From: Streptomyces sp. ISL-10
Lineage (GTDB): Bacteria > Actinomycetota > Actinomycetes > Streptomycetales > Streptomycetaceae
Length of the DNA: 64,000 nt
Assembly: GCF_018614575.1 (NCBI RefSeq)
Contig: NZ_JAGGOJ010000012.1
Coordinates: forward strand, 1-64,000
Direction: 5' to 3'
Below are positions 1-7,178 of this stretch, in pieces. The notes beneath the pieces are model-generated. The model saw only the letters and a program-made list of their open reading frames with translations, was not told the origin of the DNA and did not search any database. The position numbers and the translations under genes are program-made. Position 1 is the first letter of the stretch. Each line of letters starts with the position of its first letter.

Positions 1-198
1 TTACCGCCCGGCAAAACCTCGTGCATGCGCGGCATGCCGCGCAAGCTGTACAGCAGCGGAGTACAGCAACCGCAGCTGACCTCACGGAACCCCCAGCAAC
101 CGACTGACAAGTTCGATGGACCTCCCGCCCATAGTTCACATCGAGGAGGTAGGCCGTGCCACAACCGCGCCAGATCAGGCGGGGAGCCACGGGTAATC

Positions 199-574
199 GC
201 TGGGTGTCGTGGACGACGTGCGTGTAGACGTCCATCGTGATGCTGATCTGCCTCTGTCCGAGGATCTCCATAACGACACGGGGAGCGACCCCAGTCGTAG
301 TGAGCAGCGTCGCGCAGCCGTGCCGGGCGTCATGCAGACGGATCACGCGCATGCCGGCAGAGTCAGCGACCCGGGTGAAGGAGCGGTACACGTTGCGCGA
401 CTCGACGGGGCGGCCGGTGCGGGTGGAGAGGACGTAGTCCGACTGCTGCCACCTCTCCCCCGCTGTGGCGCGAGCGTCCATCTGCCGCATGCGGTGCCAG
501 CACAGGGCTGCGATGCAGAGGCAATGGCTTAAGAGCAGCTTGCCGCCTGTCCAGGATTCTGCGGCGGCTGAGAC
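199..574 (-). pseudogene. Tyrosine recombinase (integrase) C-terminal remnant
   Basis: Read on the minus strand this frame gives the C-terminal catalytic part of a phage/ICE-type tyrosine recombinase. It includes STRTGRPVESRNVYRSF, then LHDARHGCATLL with the H-x-x-R box, then EILGQRQISITMDVYTHVV with the nucleophile tyrosine. The histidine usually found in the LGH motif is glutamine here. Just before this block a TGA closes the frame and no N-terminal or core-binding domain is seen. After VVHDTQR the similarity ends and the frame runs on into unrelated sequence to the window edge. It is therefore a truncated, decayed integrase and hints that the following genes arrived on an integrative element. 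I am fairly sure of the family, less sure of the exact ends. Confidence 0.7.
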
Positions 575-936
575 TCACTACCGCACCGACTCAAACTCTG
601 CGAACTCTGGATGGCGATGTGCCTGAACCTTCGACTATCACCTATTCAATTTCCCTTCGTAAGTACATAACTCAATGCGACAAACACGGACGCTTGGTGC
701 AGAATTGAAGTGTGTTTGGAGTGGACCACCTCCCGGAAGCGCCGCGCCTTCCTGTGCAGTCTCCCAGGAGACAGCAGACCACAAAGATCGCAGACCTCGC
801 GTGATCAAAACGGCGAGTCAATTACGCACCCGCCACGTAGATTGACGCCCGTCAAAACTGCTGATGACTCGTGAGCCGCTTCGGGTCTTGAGATTCTCCC
901 TGCGGCAGTTAAGTCCAACCTTGGGAGTGACTGAAG
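575..936. other. Non-coding region upstream of the three-gene cassette
   Basis: No gene is supported here. The sequence is AT-richer than the rest of the window around 640-720, as expected for a promoter region of an imported cassette. The only structure that stands out is the imperfect inverted repeat described separately at 812-849. No convincing -35/-10 pair was identified by eye. Confidence 0.5.
812..849. promoter_or_regulatory. Imperfect inverted repeat upstream of the ART-like gene
   Basis: The left arm GGCGAGTCAATTACG is mirrored by CGTAGATTGACGCC on the right, around a roughly 9-nt spacer, with one unpaired base in each arm. It ends about 88 bases before the first gene of the cassette. 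It could be an operator or an RNA hairpin in the leader. No poly-T follows, so it does not look like a terminator. Confidence 0.4.
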
Positions 937-1563
937 ATGATCGTCCAGTGGTGCGTGAAGGGGCTTGCACTTGAAAACGATCAAGACGCAAGAGACCTAA
1001 TAGATTCTAACCGCGGAATCTGTTGCAACTGGTGGCGGCGTGTCGGAGCTATCTCCCCTAACTGGATCAGGGATAAGCTGACTCCACAGAATCTCGATCT
1101 CCACATAAATCATTTCACAACCCCGGACCCGGCTACGGGTGCCCCGTTTAATATCGACACTCCTTTTATCTCCTTGTCGGCTGGCACCGTGGAACGTGAC
1201 GCGGCAGCGCAGACGAACATCGTTCACCGCGCACGCATGACTGCACTCTGGTTTGGAACGGATTTCGGACGTAGGGATCAGTGTTATCTCTACCTCTGCT
1301 GGGTCGTAGTCGCCCCTCGCCGCGCAGTTGAAATTGAGGGGGTAGCAGAAGAACCGAGAGACCTTAATACGTATCGACGCTACTCCGCTTACCAGACCGA
1401 GGGCGAGATAACGGCTAAGATTGTCATTCCGGACAATCAAATCATGGGCTGCGAAAAGTGGGCGTGGAATCAAAGCGCAAGCATATTGAGAAGGGAGTGG
1501 CTCCACCGCAATCCACGCTTCACCCTTCCCGAGATGCTTTCCAACGTGAGGCAGTTGATTTGA
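937..1563 (+). CDS. Possible ADP-ribosyltransferase-fold protein
   Basis: This 208-residue protein was not assigned to a named family. Its layout resembles the H/R-S-E signature of ADP-ribosyltransferase folds: His59 in an NHF segment, a TPFISLS strand (Ser79/Ser81) in the place of the S-T-S motif, and TEGEI (Glu155, Glu157) as an E-x-E pair late in the protein. The stretch between (WFGT, LYLCWVVV) alternates as beta strands. There is no signal peptide or membrane segment. The ATG is preceded by GGGAG nine bases upstream. The next gene starts one base after its stop, so it opens a three-gene operon. Base composition is clearly lower in GC than the flanks, which suggests transfer. The enzyme assignment is inference from motif order only; another beta-rich fold is possible. 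Confidence 0.5.
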   Translation: MIVQWCVKGLALENDQDARDLIDSNRGICCNWWRRVGAISPNWIRDKLTPQNLDLHINHFTTPDPATGAPFNIDTPFISLSAGTVERDAAAQTNIVHRARMTALWFGTDFGRRDQCYLYLCWVVVAPRRAVEIEGVAEEPRDLNTYRRYSAYQTEGEITAKIVIPDNQIMGCEKWAWNQSASILRREWLHRNPRFTLPEMLSNVRQLI

Positions 1564-1564
1564 C

Positions 1565-2503
1565 ATGAGTATGTCTCATGTTCGCGATATGCGGATTGAC
1601 CCAGAAAGGGTTTCTTCCGCAGTCGAATTCTTTGAGTCCTATGCAAATTCATGTCTAGCTGAACTCGATTCTCTGGGCAGTGAGGACATCTCATCATCCA
1701 CCACCCAGAACGCTCCGGATAGTGATAGCAGCAGATGGATGGTGTTGAGTGATGCAGCATCGGCTTTGAGAGTAGCCTCCGAGTGGGCGATGCTATTCGA
1801 TCCGAATAGAGCCCTGACCCTCCTCGACCGATGCGGAACGTTGCTCCACGAGTTGAGCTATCCTTTCGGTAATTTCTTGAAGGTTATCGCCGGTCCGTGG
1901 TTCGAGGATCCACCCATATCGGGTTTCGGTGAATGGATTGAAGACGTGGTACGCCTGAATAGACTGGAGGGCAGTCGAAAGGACACACAAAACAGGGGCG
2001 GTATACCGGCGACACTCATACATCCACAGCAGCAGGCATATCTTGTCATGGCAGCGGTTTCTTCACCTCTTGTATCTTCAGAATTCCGTAGGCCTCTGCG
2101 GCAGATCATATTGGAATCACCTCACAGAGTGGGCGTGACGCCTGTGGGTGCCCTGGGGACCCCAATTCGGCGATTTTGGGCAGTCTCCGAGGCTCTGACG
2201 CGTGATGGAGGAGAAGGCGCCGCGGTAGTGGCCGAACACCTGGCAGAGATGGGCCAGAAATACGCCGAGTCGGCTGAACTGGCGATGGCGAATGAATATT
2301 GCTGGCGCAACGCGGCATCGCCAATTGACATAGTAGACGTCGACATGACGGGAATCGTTGTGAGTGCCGCGCGAATCCTTGGAATTCGCACCTTTGGTCG
2401 TTCGCTGGAGTTGCAGCTTCCCAAGATTCACCCTTTGGGACGCGTACAGCTTGAAGTCGCCCTAGAGGTTACACGTAGCGGTCCTTCTGGAGCAGCACCA
2501 TGA
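1565..2503 (+). CDS. Unrecognised soluble helical protein, middle gene of the cassette
   Basis: I do not recognise this 312-residue protein. It looks soluble and mainly alpha-helical, with a Ser/Asp-rich break near residues 38-55. Later helices contain AYLVMAAVSSPLVSSEFRRPLRQIILESP and a Glu/Ala-rich stretch around residues 215-250. No Walker, HTH, nuclease or membrane motif is visible. Two ATG codons lie close together; the first (MSMSHV) follows the previous stop by one base. Its 3' end overlaps the next start by ATGA, so translation of the two is probably coupled. Base composition matches the other two cassette genes and differs from the surrounding Streptomyces genes. Its position between an enzyme-like and a receiver-domain protein suggests an adaptor or target-recognition role, but that is a guess. 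Confidence 0.75.
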   Translation: MSMSHVRDMRIDPERVSSAVEFFESYANSCLAELDSLGSEDISSSTTQNAPDSDSSRWMVLSDAASALRVASEWAMLFDPNRALTLLDRCGTLLHELSYPFGNFLKVIAGPWFEDPPISGFGEWIEDVVRLNRLEGSRKDTQNRGGIPATLIHPQQQAYLVMAAVSSPLVSSEFRRPLRQIILESPHRVGVTPVGALGTPIRRFWAVSEALTRDGGEGAAVVAEHLAEMGQKYAESAELAMANEYCWRNAASPIDIVDVDMTGIVVSAARILGIRTFGRSLELQLPKIHPLGRVQLEVALEVTRSGPSGAAP

Positions 2504-3099
2504 CCGGACTTCAGACACTTATCTTGACAATCGTCCTTCTTGTGCTTGTATGTTCCCTTCTCTTCTTTAGGGGCGGGAATGCGAGAATATCGATGGCGCA
2601 ACTAATCGATCTAGAGATCAAGGTAGGAGAAAAGAACAGAAATGAAGCCAAGAAGGCCATCGTCAAGGCTGCCGAGCAACGAGGCGATCGTGACGTACAG
2701 CCAGTTCTTCAAGAGATAGAGCAGACGAAAACGGCCCGCGTGGCGCGGGTGCTATGGGTCGATGACAATCCAGACAACAACCTCTACGAAACGCTGGCGT
2801 TGGAGCAGCTTGGACTCCTAGTCACGAAAGCTACTTCAACCGATGCTGGCATGTTCTATTTCAACAATCTGGATTTCTCGTTTGTTGTTACTGACGTGCA
2901 CAGAGAGTCTGACGCAGACGCCGGCATGACTCTCCTGAAAGAGCTTCAGCGAGTCAAACCAGAAATCCCGGTAATCGCCTACACGATGGGGGCCGCTGAG
3001 ATACGGGATCAGTTCATCAACGCAGGAGCGCGGGCAGTGGTAGACACACCTGCCGGACTGATACATGCGGCACTCAACGAACGGGCAAGTGCGCCTTGA
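2500..3099 (+). CDS. Membrane-anchored response-regulator receiver protein
   Basis: The protein (199 residues) begins with one membrane helix (about 3-23). A charged, helix-prone linker follows (about 35-78), then a CheY-like receiver domain (about 82-195). Receiver landmarks are present: the acidic pair Asp88-Asp89 in VLWVDDNP, the phosphoacceptor Asp132 in VVTDVHRE and the switch Thr162 in IAYT. The invariant lysine before the last proline is replaced by Thr183, so phosphorylation may be altered or absent. No output domain follows, which is unusual for a membrane-bound receiver. It overlaps the preceding gene by ATGA and closes the operon. No histidine kinase lies nearby. I am confident of the receiver fold; its role as sensor, scaffold or pseudo-receiver is open. 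Confidence 0.8.
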   Translation: MTGLQTLILTIVLLVLVCSLLFFRGGNARISMAQLIDLEIKVGEKNRNEAKKAIVKAAEQRGDRDVQPVLQEIEQTKTARVARVLWVDDNPDNNLYETLALEQLGLLVTKATSTDAGMFYFNNLDFSFVVTDVHRESDADAGMTLLKELQRVKPEIPVIAYTMGAAEIRDQFINAGARAVVDTPAGLIHAALNERASAP

Positions 3100-3253
3100 T
3101 CCGCAGGCATGACCATATGGGGTTGCGTCCTGAGAAGTGGTGTACGGGTTCGACCTGATCCGGGGGTTTGCTCCGGCATCAGGATGGTGCCCGCATAGAT
3201 GAACGGCCACCGGCTGATCTTCGAGATGTCGAAGCTCGAAGGAAATCGGTACG
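3100..3253. other. Probable left end of a truncated IS256-type element
   Basis: This stretch directly precedes the transposase stub and has no gene of its own. GAGAAGTGGTGTACG near 3132 resembles the terminal repeats of mutator-type (IS256) elements, from memory. The opposite end was not found in the window. Confidence 0.35.
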
Positions 3254-3319
3254 ATGACCGCACCAGAGAGTCTGCCCCTGCACACCCTTGCCGAGGACAA
3301 CCTCGCCGCGGCGAGTCCC
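3254..3319 (+). pseudogene. IS256-family transposase, N-terminal stub
   Basis: The first 22 codons (MTAPESLPLHTLAEDNLA and a few more) match my recollection of the start of streptomycete IS256/mutator transposases. A weak AAGGA lies ahead of the ATG. After the Ala-Ser-Pro the reading frame turns into Ser/Pro/Arg-rich sequence with no transposase character, and no DDE domain exists downstream. The element was therefore cut after about 65 coding bases. The call rests on a short match and could be wrong. Confidence 0.45.
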
Positions 3320-3568
3320 CCGAGTCCGGCCCCGTCGTCCGTCTCAGTTTCCGTCTCATTCAGCGCCGTTCACGGCCGTTCAGACGAGACCGAAGGCGGT
3401 GGCCGCTCCCCCCGACCGGCCGCCCATGAACGCAGGTGAACGGCTCCGTTCGAGGCCCCCGAGCCCACCACACAGTTGGCAAGCGAGTTGGTCGCGGGAA
3501 CGCACGGTGACCAGTAAGGACCACCGTTACAAGGCAGTGATCTCCGGCGGCCTACGACCGCAGAAAAG
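3320..3568. other. Non-coding junction sequence
   Basis: No supported gene. The segment between the transposase stub and the next small gene has short imperfect palindromes (for example CCGTTCACGGCCGTTC near 3365) but nothing that can be named. It probably represents junk left by deletions at the element edge. Confidence 0.4.
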
Positions 3569-3757
3569 CTAATCTCTGTCCCGCAGCTCCTTCACCGCAA
3601 TGAAGACCACCGCGGGGAGTGTCACCAAGGCGAAGGCCACCCAAGGGCCGGCCATGCCCTGCAAGACGAGGACCAGGCCGACCAGCAGGATCCAGGCCAG
3701 GCCAACGGCTAAAGGTTCATTGTGTTGCTGATGTCGCCGGTTGTCTCCGTTACCCAT
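3569..3757 (-). CDS. Small two-helix membrane protein
   Basis: This is a 62-residue protein with a short polar N-terminus (MGNGDNRRHQQHNE), two adjacent hydrophobic helices (about 16-34 and 37-54, separated by GMAGPW) and a charged tail (KELRDRD). The inner ATG was chosen because the 20 codons upstream look non-coding. Similar small membrane proteins are common on streptomycete integrative elements, but no function can be read from this one. Confidence 0.55.
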   Translation of the reverse strand: MGNGDNRRHQQHNEPLAVGLAWILLVGLVLVLQGMAGPWVAFALVTLPAVVFIAVKELRDRD

Positions 3758-4134
3758 GGAGAAGCGACTTCCCCGGATACCGTCCTCCAAGCCGGACGGA
3801 GTGTCCGGCGGGCGCATGTGCGGGGTGGGCGCGAAGGGCAGCCACTCAGCACGCCACGGTCGAAACGGCTAGGAACCAGACGGGCTCCAGAGCGGCGCGA
3901 GTGCAGCAGCGAAGTGACCACAGCCGATCGACAACATCGCCAGAGGACCGACTGCTGAGATTCCAGACGTGATGTCGCGGTTTGCGCGGGGCCTGAACTG
4001 CGGCCCTTTCGAAACGTCCGGCGACACCACGCGGAGATCATCAGTGACCAGCCCAGCAGACCTCAGCCACCGCTCCGCCGATGGTGCATCCAGTGGCAGG
4101 CGAACCCAGTGGGAGGCGTTGGAGGAAACGAGCG
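3758..4134. other. No recognisable feature
   Basis: Open frames in this stretch on either strand are Arg/Ser-rich and look like out-of-frame readings of high-GC DNA. I see no RNA gene, terminator or repeat. Confidence 0.4.
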
Positions 4135-4248
4135 GTGAGCATGATGGACCTCATGACTGAGCAGTGGCGGATAGTTGTCGCGGCGGCCTTCATAGCGGCC
4201 GCCTGGGTGGGTGGGCTCAACGGCGGTCGCAAGCCGAAGAGCGCCTGA
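4135..4248 (+). CDS. Very small single-helix membrane protein
   Basis: This 37-residue peptide starts at GTG, which sits about ten bases after a strong GGAGGA. The peptide has one hydrophobic helix (WRIVVAAAFIAAAWVGGL) followed by a basic tail (NGGRKPKSA), so the C-terminus probably faces the cytoplasm. Internal ATG codons at 4141, 4144 and 4153 are alternatives. The good ribosome site and the clear helix make it more than a chance frame. Function unknown. Confidence 0.5.
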   Translation: MSMMDLMTEQWRIVVAAAFIAAAWVGGLNGGRKPKSA

Positions 4249-4298
4249 CAGAGCAGGCTGCGACACCCGTCCTTGGTCCCCGCATGCAGTCCACCGCC

Positions 4299-4586
4299 TC
4301 AGCTGGCCTTGCCCAGCCGAGCTATCACACGCACCAGTGCCGCCACGTCATGAGCCACCGCCGCCGACAGGACCAGGCGCACCGCGCCGGATCCGTCCGC
4401 ATTCGCCTTGGCCTGCCATTCGAGCCCAGTCGTGTCGAACCCGGCCGCCGCCAACGCATCCGCCAGCTCGGTACCGGCATCAGTCGCGTCCCGCCAGCCC
4501 GCCACGTAGTCCACGCCACGTACCCAAACCACCGCGTCAGGGTCGAACGATTCGTCCTCGAAACCCGCGTCCTCTGGGTGGTGCAT
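4299..4586 (-). CDS. Conserved small acidic streptomycete protein
   Basis: The product has 95 residues and starts MHHPEDAGFEDESFDPDAVVWV. The start is supported by AAAGGA ten bases upstream. It has an acidic N-terminus, a central VRGVDYVAGWRDATDAGTELADALAAAG segment and a final helix, with no membrane segment. I recall similar small proteins beside XRE/ATPase/DUF397-type regulatory clusters in streptomycetes. It lies at the downstream end of the minus-strand run that includes the ATP-binding protein and XRE regulator, and its start lies inside the preceding broken gene. The function is not known to me. Confidence 0.6.
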   Translation of the reverse strand: MHHPEDAGFEDESFDPDAVVWVRGVDYVAGWRDATDAGTELADALAAAGFDTTGLEWQAKANADGSGAVRLVLSAAVAHDVAALVRVIARLGKAS

Positions 4587-4871
4587 CTGTCTCAAGTCCT
4601 TTCCCCGTGCACTGGCTTGACTCTGACGATCGGGGATCATCGGGCGTGAGCACGACGAAGACCCCGGTACCATCGGCACCGGGTTGCATCTGCATCCCGA
4701 ACCGGGCCGCCCCACATGCTGTCCAGGCGAGAGGGGCGGTCCGGCCCGCAACCGGCTCACAAGGGCCGGAAGTTAAAGGGTGCGCAAGCAGGGATCGCTG
4801 ATCACCGCCAACGGCACGTACAACGCGGTCCAGAAGACGACGATCCCGAACGCGAATAGCCGCTGTTTCAT
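4537..4871 (-). pseudogene. Small secreted or membrane protein, apparently frameshifted
   Basis: Two pieces in different frames look like one protein. The first starts at ATG 4871, overlaps the previous gene by ATGA, and gives MKQRLFAFGIVVFWTALYVP plus a short tail before TAA at 4773. That is a membrane anchor or signal sequence. The second, in the next frame, reads HPLTSGPCEPVAGRTAPLAW and continues through MQMQPGADGTGVFVVLTPDDP. That piece is well protein-like but has no start codon of its own nearby. The shift falls around 4775-4785. This could be a mutation, a sequencing error, or a programmed shift; the anchor could also be a real 32-residue peptide alone. Confidence 0.45.
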
Positions 4872-5113
4872 GAGTCGGCACCGCCGCACTCAGCTCGCGT
4901 TGCTCGGAAGAACGTGGTCATCACGGCCCGAAAGCCCGTGTGCCCGGAACGGCCCGCATGCCGCAGGCACCACACCTCCGGCTTCTCTTTGCTGTCAGCG
5001 GCTCCTGATGACTCCTGGCACGTCGTGCACTCGGCCTCGAAGATTGGGCCGCTTCCAGAAGCGTCGGGCTGCAACACCCAGTCCACGAAGCGCAACACCG
5101 TCCTTGCCGCCAT
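4868..5113 (-). CDS. DUF7848 family protein
   Basis: The gene encodes an 81-residue protein of the streptomycete DUF7848 type. A VLRFVDWVLQ strand opens it, followed by two cysteine-bearing segments (ECTTCQESSGAADS and WCLRHAGRSGHTGFR) and the end VMTTFFRATRA. The Cys/His spacing (CTTC, then C-x2-H) suggests a small metal-binding fold, though this is inference. The ATG at 5113 overlaps the preceding stop by one base (TGATG) and follows AAAGGAAGG by eight bases. Its stop overlaps the next start by ATGA. Proteins of this kind usually sit beside HATPase and XRE regulators, as here. Confidence 0.75.
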   Translation of the reverse strand: MAARTVLRFVDWVLQPDASGSGPIFEAECTTCQESSGAADSKEKPEVWCLRHAGRSGHTGFRAVMTTFFRATRAECGGADS

Positions 5114-5328
5114 CACATACGCCTTCCTTTCGGCTTGATTCGCAGAGTTCGTCCATGGCGATCAACCGGCAGCACATCGGCCGCATTCACCCGCAGCGCA
5201 GGACTCGCGTTGAAGACCAGAACCACTTGGGAACCGCCCGAGGCGTACCGGTCGGATCGAACCGCTTTGACTTCCCGCCACTGTCCGTGCGCGCACACCC
5301 AGTCCCCCCGCCGCACTCGTAGCGCCAT
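5113..5328 (-). CDS. Small conserved basic protein
   Basis: The protein has 71 residues and begins MALRVRRGDWVCAHGQWREV, with the core VVLVFNASPALRVNAADVLPV. The alternating hydrophobic pattern suggests a small beta barrel. It is coupled on both sides: its ATG overlaps the stop of the ATP-binding gene by one base and its own stop overlaps the DUF7848 start by one base. An ATG four codons earlier is possible but would overlap the upstream gene more. No function is known to me; position implies it belongs to the ATPase/DUF7848 module. Confidence 0.65.
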   Translation of the reverse strand: MALRVRRGDWVCAHGQWREVKAVRSDRYASGGSQVVLVFNASPALRVNAADVLPVDRHGRTLRIKPKGRRM

Positions 5329-5747
5329 CACCCGATCCATCGCGCCTCATCTCCGGCGGGGGCGATCACCACGGCCCAGACCGACTTGCCGACCCCATCC
5401 CGTTTGTCGACGCCCCAGCGGTCGGCCAGCGTGTCGACGAGGCCAAGACCCCAGCCGCCTGACTCTTCGGGCACGCGCGCTGCGGGACGTTCGTCAGCCG
5501 CGTCGTGAACCTCGATGCGGACGCCGTCTGCCTCACGCAGATATCGGGTCTCGATCTCGCGGCCCGGAGAAACGTGTGCATGCCGAACCGCATTGGTCAC
5601 CAGCTCAGACAGCACCAGGAGCGCCGCGTCCTCTACTGCGTTGAGGCACCAGTTGGCCAGTGCTTTCCTTAATTCGGAACGCGCTCTTCCAACACTCGCA
5701 GGATGGCGAGTCCAACGCCGCACCATTGGCGGCTCTTTCGGCTGCAT
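5328..5747 (-). CDS. Anti-sigma-factor-like ATP-binding protein (HATPase_c)
   Basis: The protein (139 residues) is a stand-alone GHKL ATPase of the RsbW/SpoIIAB class, which normally binds a sigma factor or anti-anti-sigma protein as a serine kinase. The N box is LVLSELVTNAVRHAH, the G1 region IEVHDA and the G2 region GGWGLGLVDTLADRWGV, all in the expected order. There is no membrane segment or sensor domain. ATG 5747 is placed five bases after GAGGTGG; GTG 5756 is the alternative. It heads a tightly overlapping run of three or four small genes. The family is abundant in Streptomyces next to XRE regulators such as the one immediately upstream. Confidence 0.85.
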   Translation of the reverse strand: MQPKEPPMVRRWTRHPASVGRARSELRKALANWCLNAVEDAALLVLSELVTNAVRHAHVSPGREIETRYLREADGVRIEVHDAADERPAARVPEESGGWGLGLVDTLADRWGVDKRDGVGKSVWAVVIAPAGDEARWIG

Positions 5748-5811
5748 GTCGCCCACCTCGGTTCCGGTGATCGGTAAACCGGCTGTTCAACCATGCTGGC
5801 GACAGACAAAG

Positions 5812-5845
5812 CCCCCGACTTTCACAGTTCAGTGAAAGTCAGGGG
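5812..5845 (-). terminator. Rho-independent-type terminator of the XRE gene
   Basis: Perfect 9-bp arms (GACTTTCAC and GTGAAAGTC) flank a six-base loop and are extended by a CCCC/GGGG pairing. On the minus strand the stem is followed by CTTTGTCT. It lies 16 bases after the stop of the XRE gene, separating it from the ATP-binding gene. Confidence 0.75.
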
Positions 5846-5860
5846 CCAGGTGTGAGAGTC

Positions 5861-7045
5861 CTACAGCCCCACCCAGGCGGCGAGGTGATCGAGGGTGTCG
5901 GGAGTGCGTCGAGCCAGATGCACGAGGCCACGGATAGTCTCCCGAGCTCCCGCGTGATAGCGGGTCTGCTGTGGAGCCAACCGTCGCGCTGTGATGAGCG
6001 ACTTCAGCGCAGCCTCGGTGCGGCCGGCCTCCATCTGGACGCGAGCCCGGTCCACGTGGAAGTGGGAAGCCCGGGACACCGCCCAGTCATTCGGGATGCG
6101 CACGTCTTCGGCTTGGCGCAATGCCTCGCCGAATTCGCCCATCTCGATATGGGCCGACACCGCGTGAACCCTCACGTTGGTCGGACCGAACGACAACCAC
6201 AGCACATCGGACGCTTCGCCTACACGGGACGCGTACGCGCGTGCCTCGGCCAGATGGGCTGTGACCTCGCTGTGGTCATGGGCGCGTGCGGCGATGATCG
6301 AAGCTCCGAGGTGGAGCTGACCGGCCACGGCGAACCGTTCCCGAGAGGACGGGGCCTGACCCAAGGTGTTCTGACCAGCCACGATGAGACGCTGGCCGAT
6401 GGTGTACTCACCTTCCCGGAAGTACACCAGCGCCCGCATGTACTGCCGGACCGCCGCCAGCAAGGGATCAGACGCACGCGACGCGGCCCAGTCCATGCGG
6501 TCGAGCGCCACGGTGGACAAGTCGTAGTAGCCGAGTTTCACGGTCACGTCGTGAGCGGTGCGATACGTGCTGGACAGCGCCGCCCAGATTTCAGAAGACG
6601 GCGCACGGTAGGCGGCAGTGGTGACCTCGGCGATGACATCGGGAAGTTCGAGCGCAGCGTCATGGAGCTTCGTCGCCCGCACCAGGCGGCACAGCTTCTC
6701 GGCCGCCGCCACGAGCTGAGGCGTGGGGCGGGGCGTGATCGCGGGATCTGGCCCCAGATCGTAGAGATCCAGTGCTTCCCTGATGGGCCGGACCAGTTCC
6801 GCCAGCCGATCCTGCTGGAGTTCGGTCACGTATGGCTGACCGGTCAGCGACGTGACGTCGACACACAGCACCTTGGCGACCGTGGCGACCAAGTCCGGAC
6901 TCGCGGGCTTGTGGCCGCTCTCGACCTGAATGAGCAGGCTGTACGAGTACGGGATCTTCTGAGCCAGCCCGCGTTGGGTCAGCCCGGCCCGCTTGCGGTG
7001 GTACGCGATCCGGGCGCCTGTGTGCTCACCTTCGGTGACAGGCAT
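5861..7045 (-). CDS. XRE-family transcriptional regulator with TPR-like C-terminus
   Basis: The 394-residue protein has an N-terminal helix-turn-helix (residues about 8-65: GARIAYHRKRAGLTQRGLAQ then SYSLLIQVESG). The long alpha-helical remainder resembles the TPR-type ligand-sensing domains of streptomycete XRE regulators; REGEYTIGQRLIVAGQ and MEAGRTEAALKSL are typical repeats. The start was chosen at MPVTEGEHTG, eight bases after GGAG, because the open frame upstream lacks protein character. It is divergent from the flavoprotein gene, and the 133-base gap probably holds both promoters. Such regulators often work with HATPase partners like the one downstream. Confidence 0.85.
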   Translation of the reverse strand: MPVTEGEHTGARIAYHRKRAGLTQRGLAQKIPYSYSLLIQVESGHKPASPDLVATVAKVLCVDVTSLTGQPYVTELQQDRLAELVRPIREALDLYDLGPDPAITPRPTPQLVAAAEKLCRLVRATKLHDAALELPDVIAEVTTAAYRAPSSEIWAALSSTYRTAHDVTVKLGYYDLSTVALDRMDWAASRASDPLLAAVRQYMRALVYFREGEYTIGQRLIVAGQNTLGQAPSSRERFAVAGQLHLGASIIAARAHDHSEVTAHLAEARAYASRVGEASDVLWLSFGPTNVRVHAVSAHIEMGEFGEALRQAEDVRIPNDWAVSRASHFHVDRARVQMEAGRTEAALKSLITARRLAPQQTRYHAGARETIRGLVHLARRTPDTLDHLAAWVGL

Positions 7046-7178
7046 TTCAGGGCTCCATTCCGTGGCGCGCTCCCAGGAAACGCTACCCGCCCTACCAGTA
7101 GTGGGAATGGCGAACCGTCTCGAAGGGCTCAGCCATCTGCAGTTGCGTGAGCCTGAATGTCCAAGGTGAACTGCGGTC

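Noticed and set aside
3709-4041. Long open frame on the minus strand
   Set aside because: Arg/Ser/Cys-rich composition with no domain, ribosome site or neighbours; typical of chance frames in high-GC DNA.
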